A stretch of 64,000 bases of DNA from Onchidella celtica (lineage: Eukaryota > Mollusca > Gastropoda > Systellommatophora > Onchidiidae). The notes under the pieces are model-generated. The model ran no database searches. It saw only the letters and a program-made list of their open reading frames with translations, and was not told where the DNA came from. Position 1 is the stretch's first letter, and every line of letters begins with the position of its first letter. The stretch is taken from contig OZ007576.1 in assembly GCA_963931925.1 (NCBI GenBank), positions 11,130,261 to 11,194,260 on the forward strand, written 5' to 3'. A program made the position numbers and the translations under genes. Positions 63,921 to 64,000 of the stretch are shown here, piece by piece.

Positions 63921-64000
63921 AAACACTCTTTGCCTCTGTGTACTTGTCCACAGCATTCGTTCCGCTCCGCACCTCGCCGCTATAGAGGCAAAGAGTGTTT
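63921..64000. repeat. Perfect inverted repeat (hairpin) at the window edge
   Basis: AAACACTCTTTGCCTCT at 63921-63937 pairs exactly with AGAGGCAAAGAGTGTTT at 63984-64000, leaving a 46-nt loop that is rich in CCGCTCCGC. It may be one end of a larger element that continues past the window. Confidence 0.7.

Overview
This is an animal nuclear genome window, most likely from a marine invertebrate. A mollusc or other lophotrochozoan is my best guess, from the mixture of GATA/GACA/CT microsatellites, G/C homopolymers, tRNA-headed SINEs, an RTE-like LINE and small Helitrons; this assignment is inference and not firm. There are no operons, rRNA or CRISPR. Almost all long open frames are microsatellite translations or chance frames. 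The real protein-coding content is hidden in short exons.

The main gene lies on the minus strand and occupies at least 682-41635. I could chain ten coding exons by splice sites and phase: 41591-41111, 26953-26771, 19880-19716, 18984-18836, 17348-17249, 15109-14897, 14353-14272, 12893-12746, 3015-2935 and 762-682. They total 1683 nt, or 561 codons, with no frame break and compatible phases at all nine junctions. The product reads as the N-terminal half of a membrane receptor guanylyl cyclase of the natriuretic-peptide-receptor type. It has a signal/anchor segment, an ANF-receptor-like ligand-binding domain, a juxtamembrane segment, a single transmembrane helix, a basic stop-transfer region, and the start of the kinase-homology domain with a VAVK motif. 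The rest of the kinase-homology domain and the cyclase domain must lie left of the window.

The introns are filled with mobile DNA. Intron 2 holds a nearly intact RTE-like LINE (about 20990-24608, + strand, antisense to the host gene), broken by one in-frame TAA and a C-terminal frameshift. Intron 5 holds a Helitron, a 62-bp minisatellite derived from a MITE arm, a MITE and a hAT-like element in about 2.1 kb. Intron 3 is mostly a GATG-type array. Introns 1 and 8 hold long tetranucleotide arrays and scattered MITEs.

The right third (41636-64000) is upstream of the receptor start codon, and I find no convincing coding exon there. It contains a complete tRNA-derived SINE (47319-47745), several MITEs, a 23-bp minisatellite (55045-55490), and two solo LTRs of one family in opposite orientation (53137-54307 and 60187-61342), each with a perfect 5-bp target duplication. 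Between the LTRs lies a separate inverted repeat pair (54640-54985 / 56545-56880). A small Helitron lies at 63378-63910, and a perfect 17-bp-arm hairpin ends exactly at the window edge.
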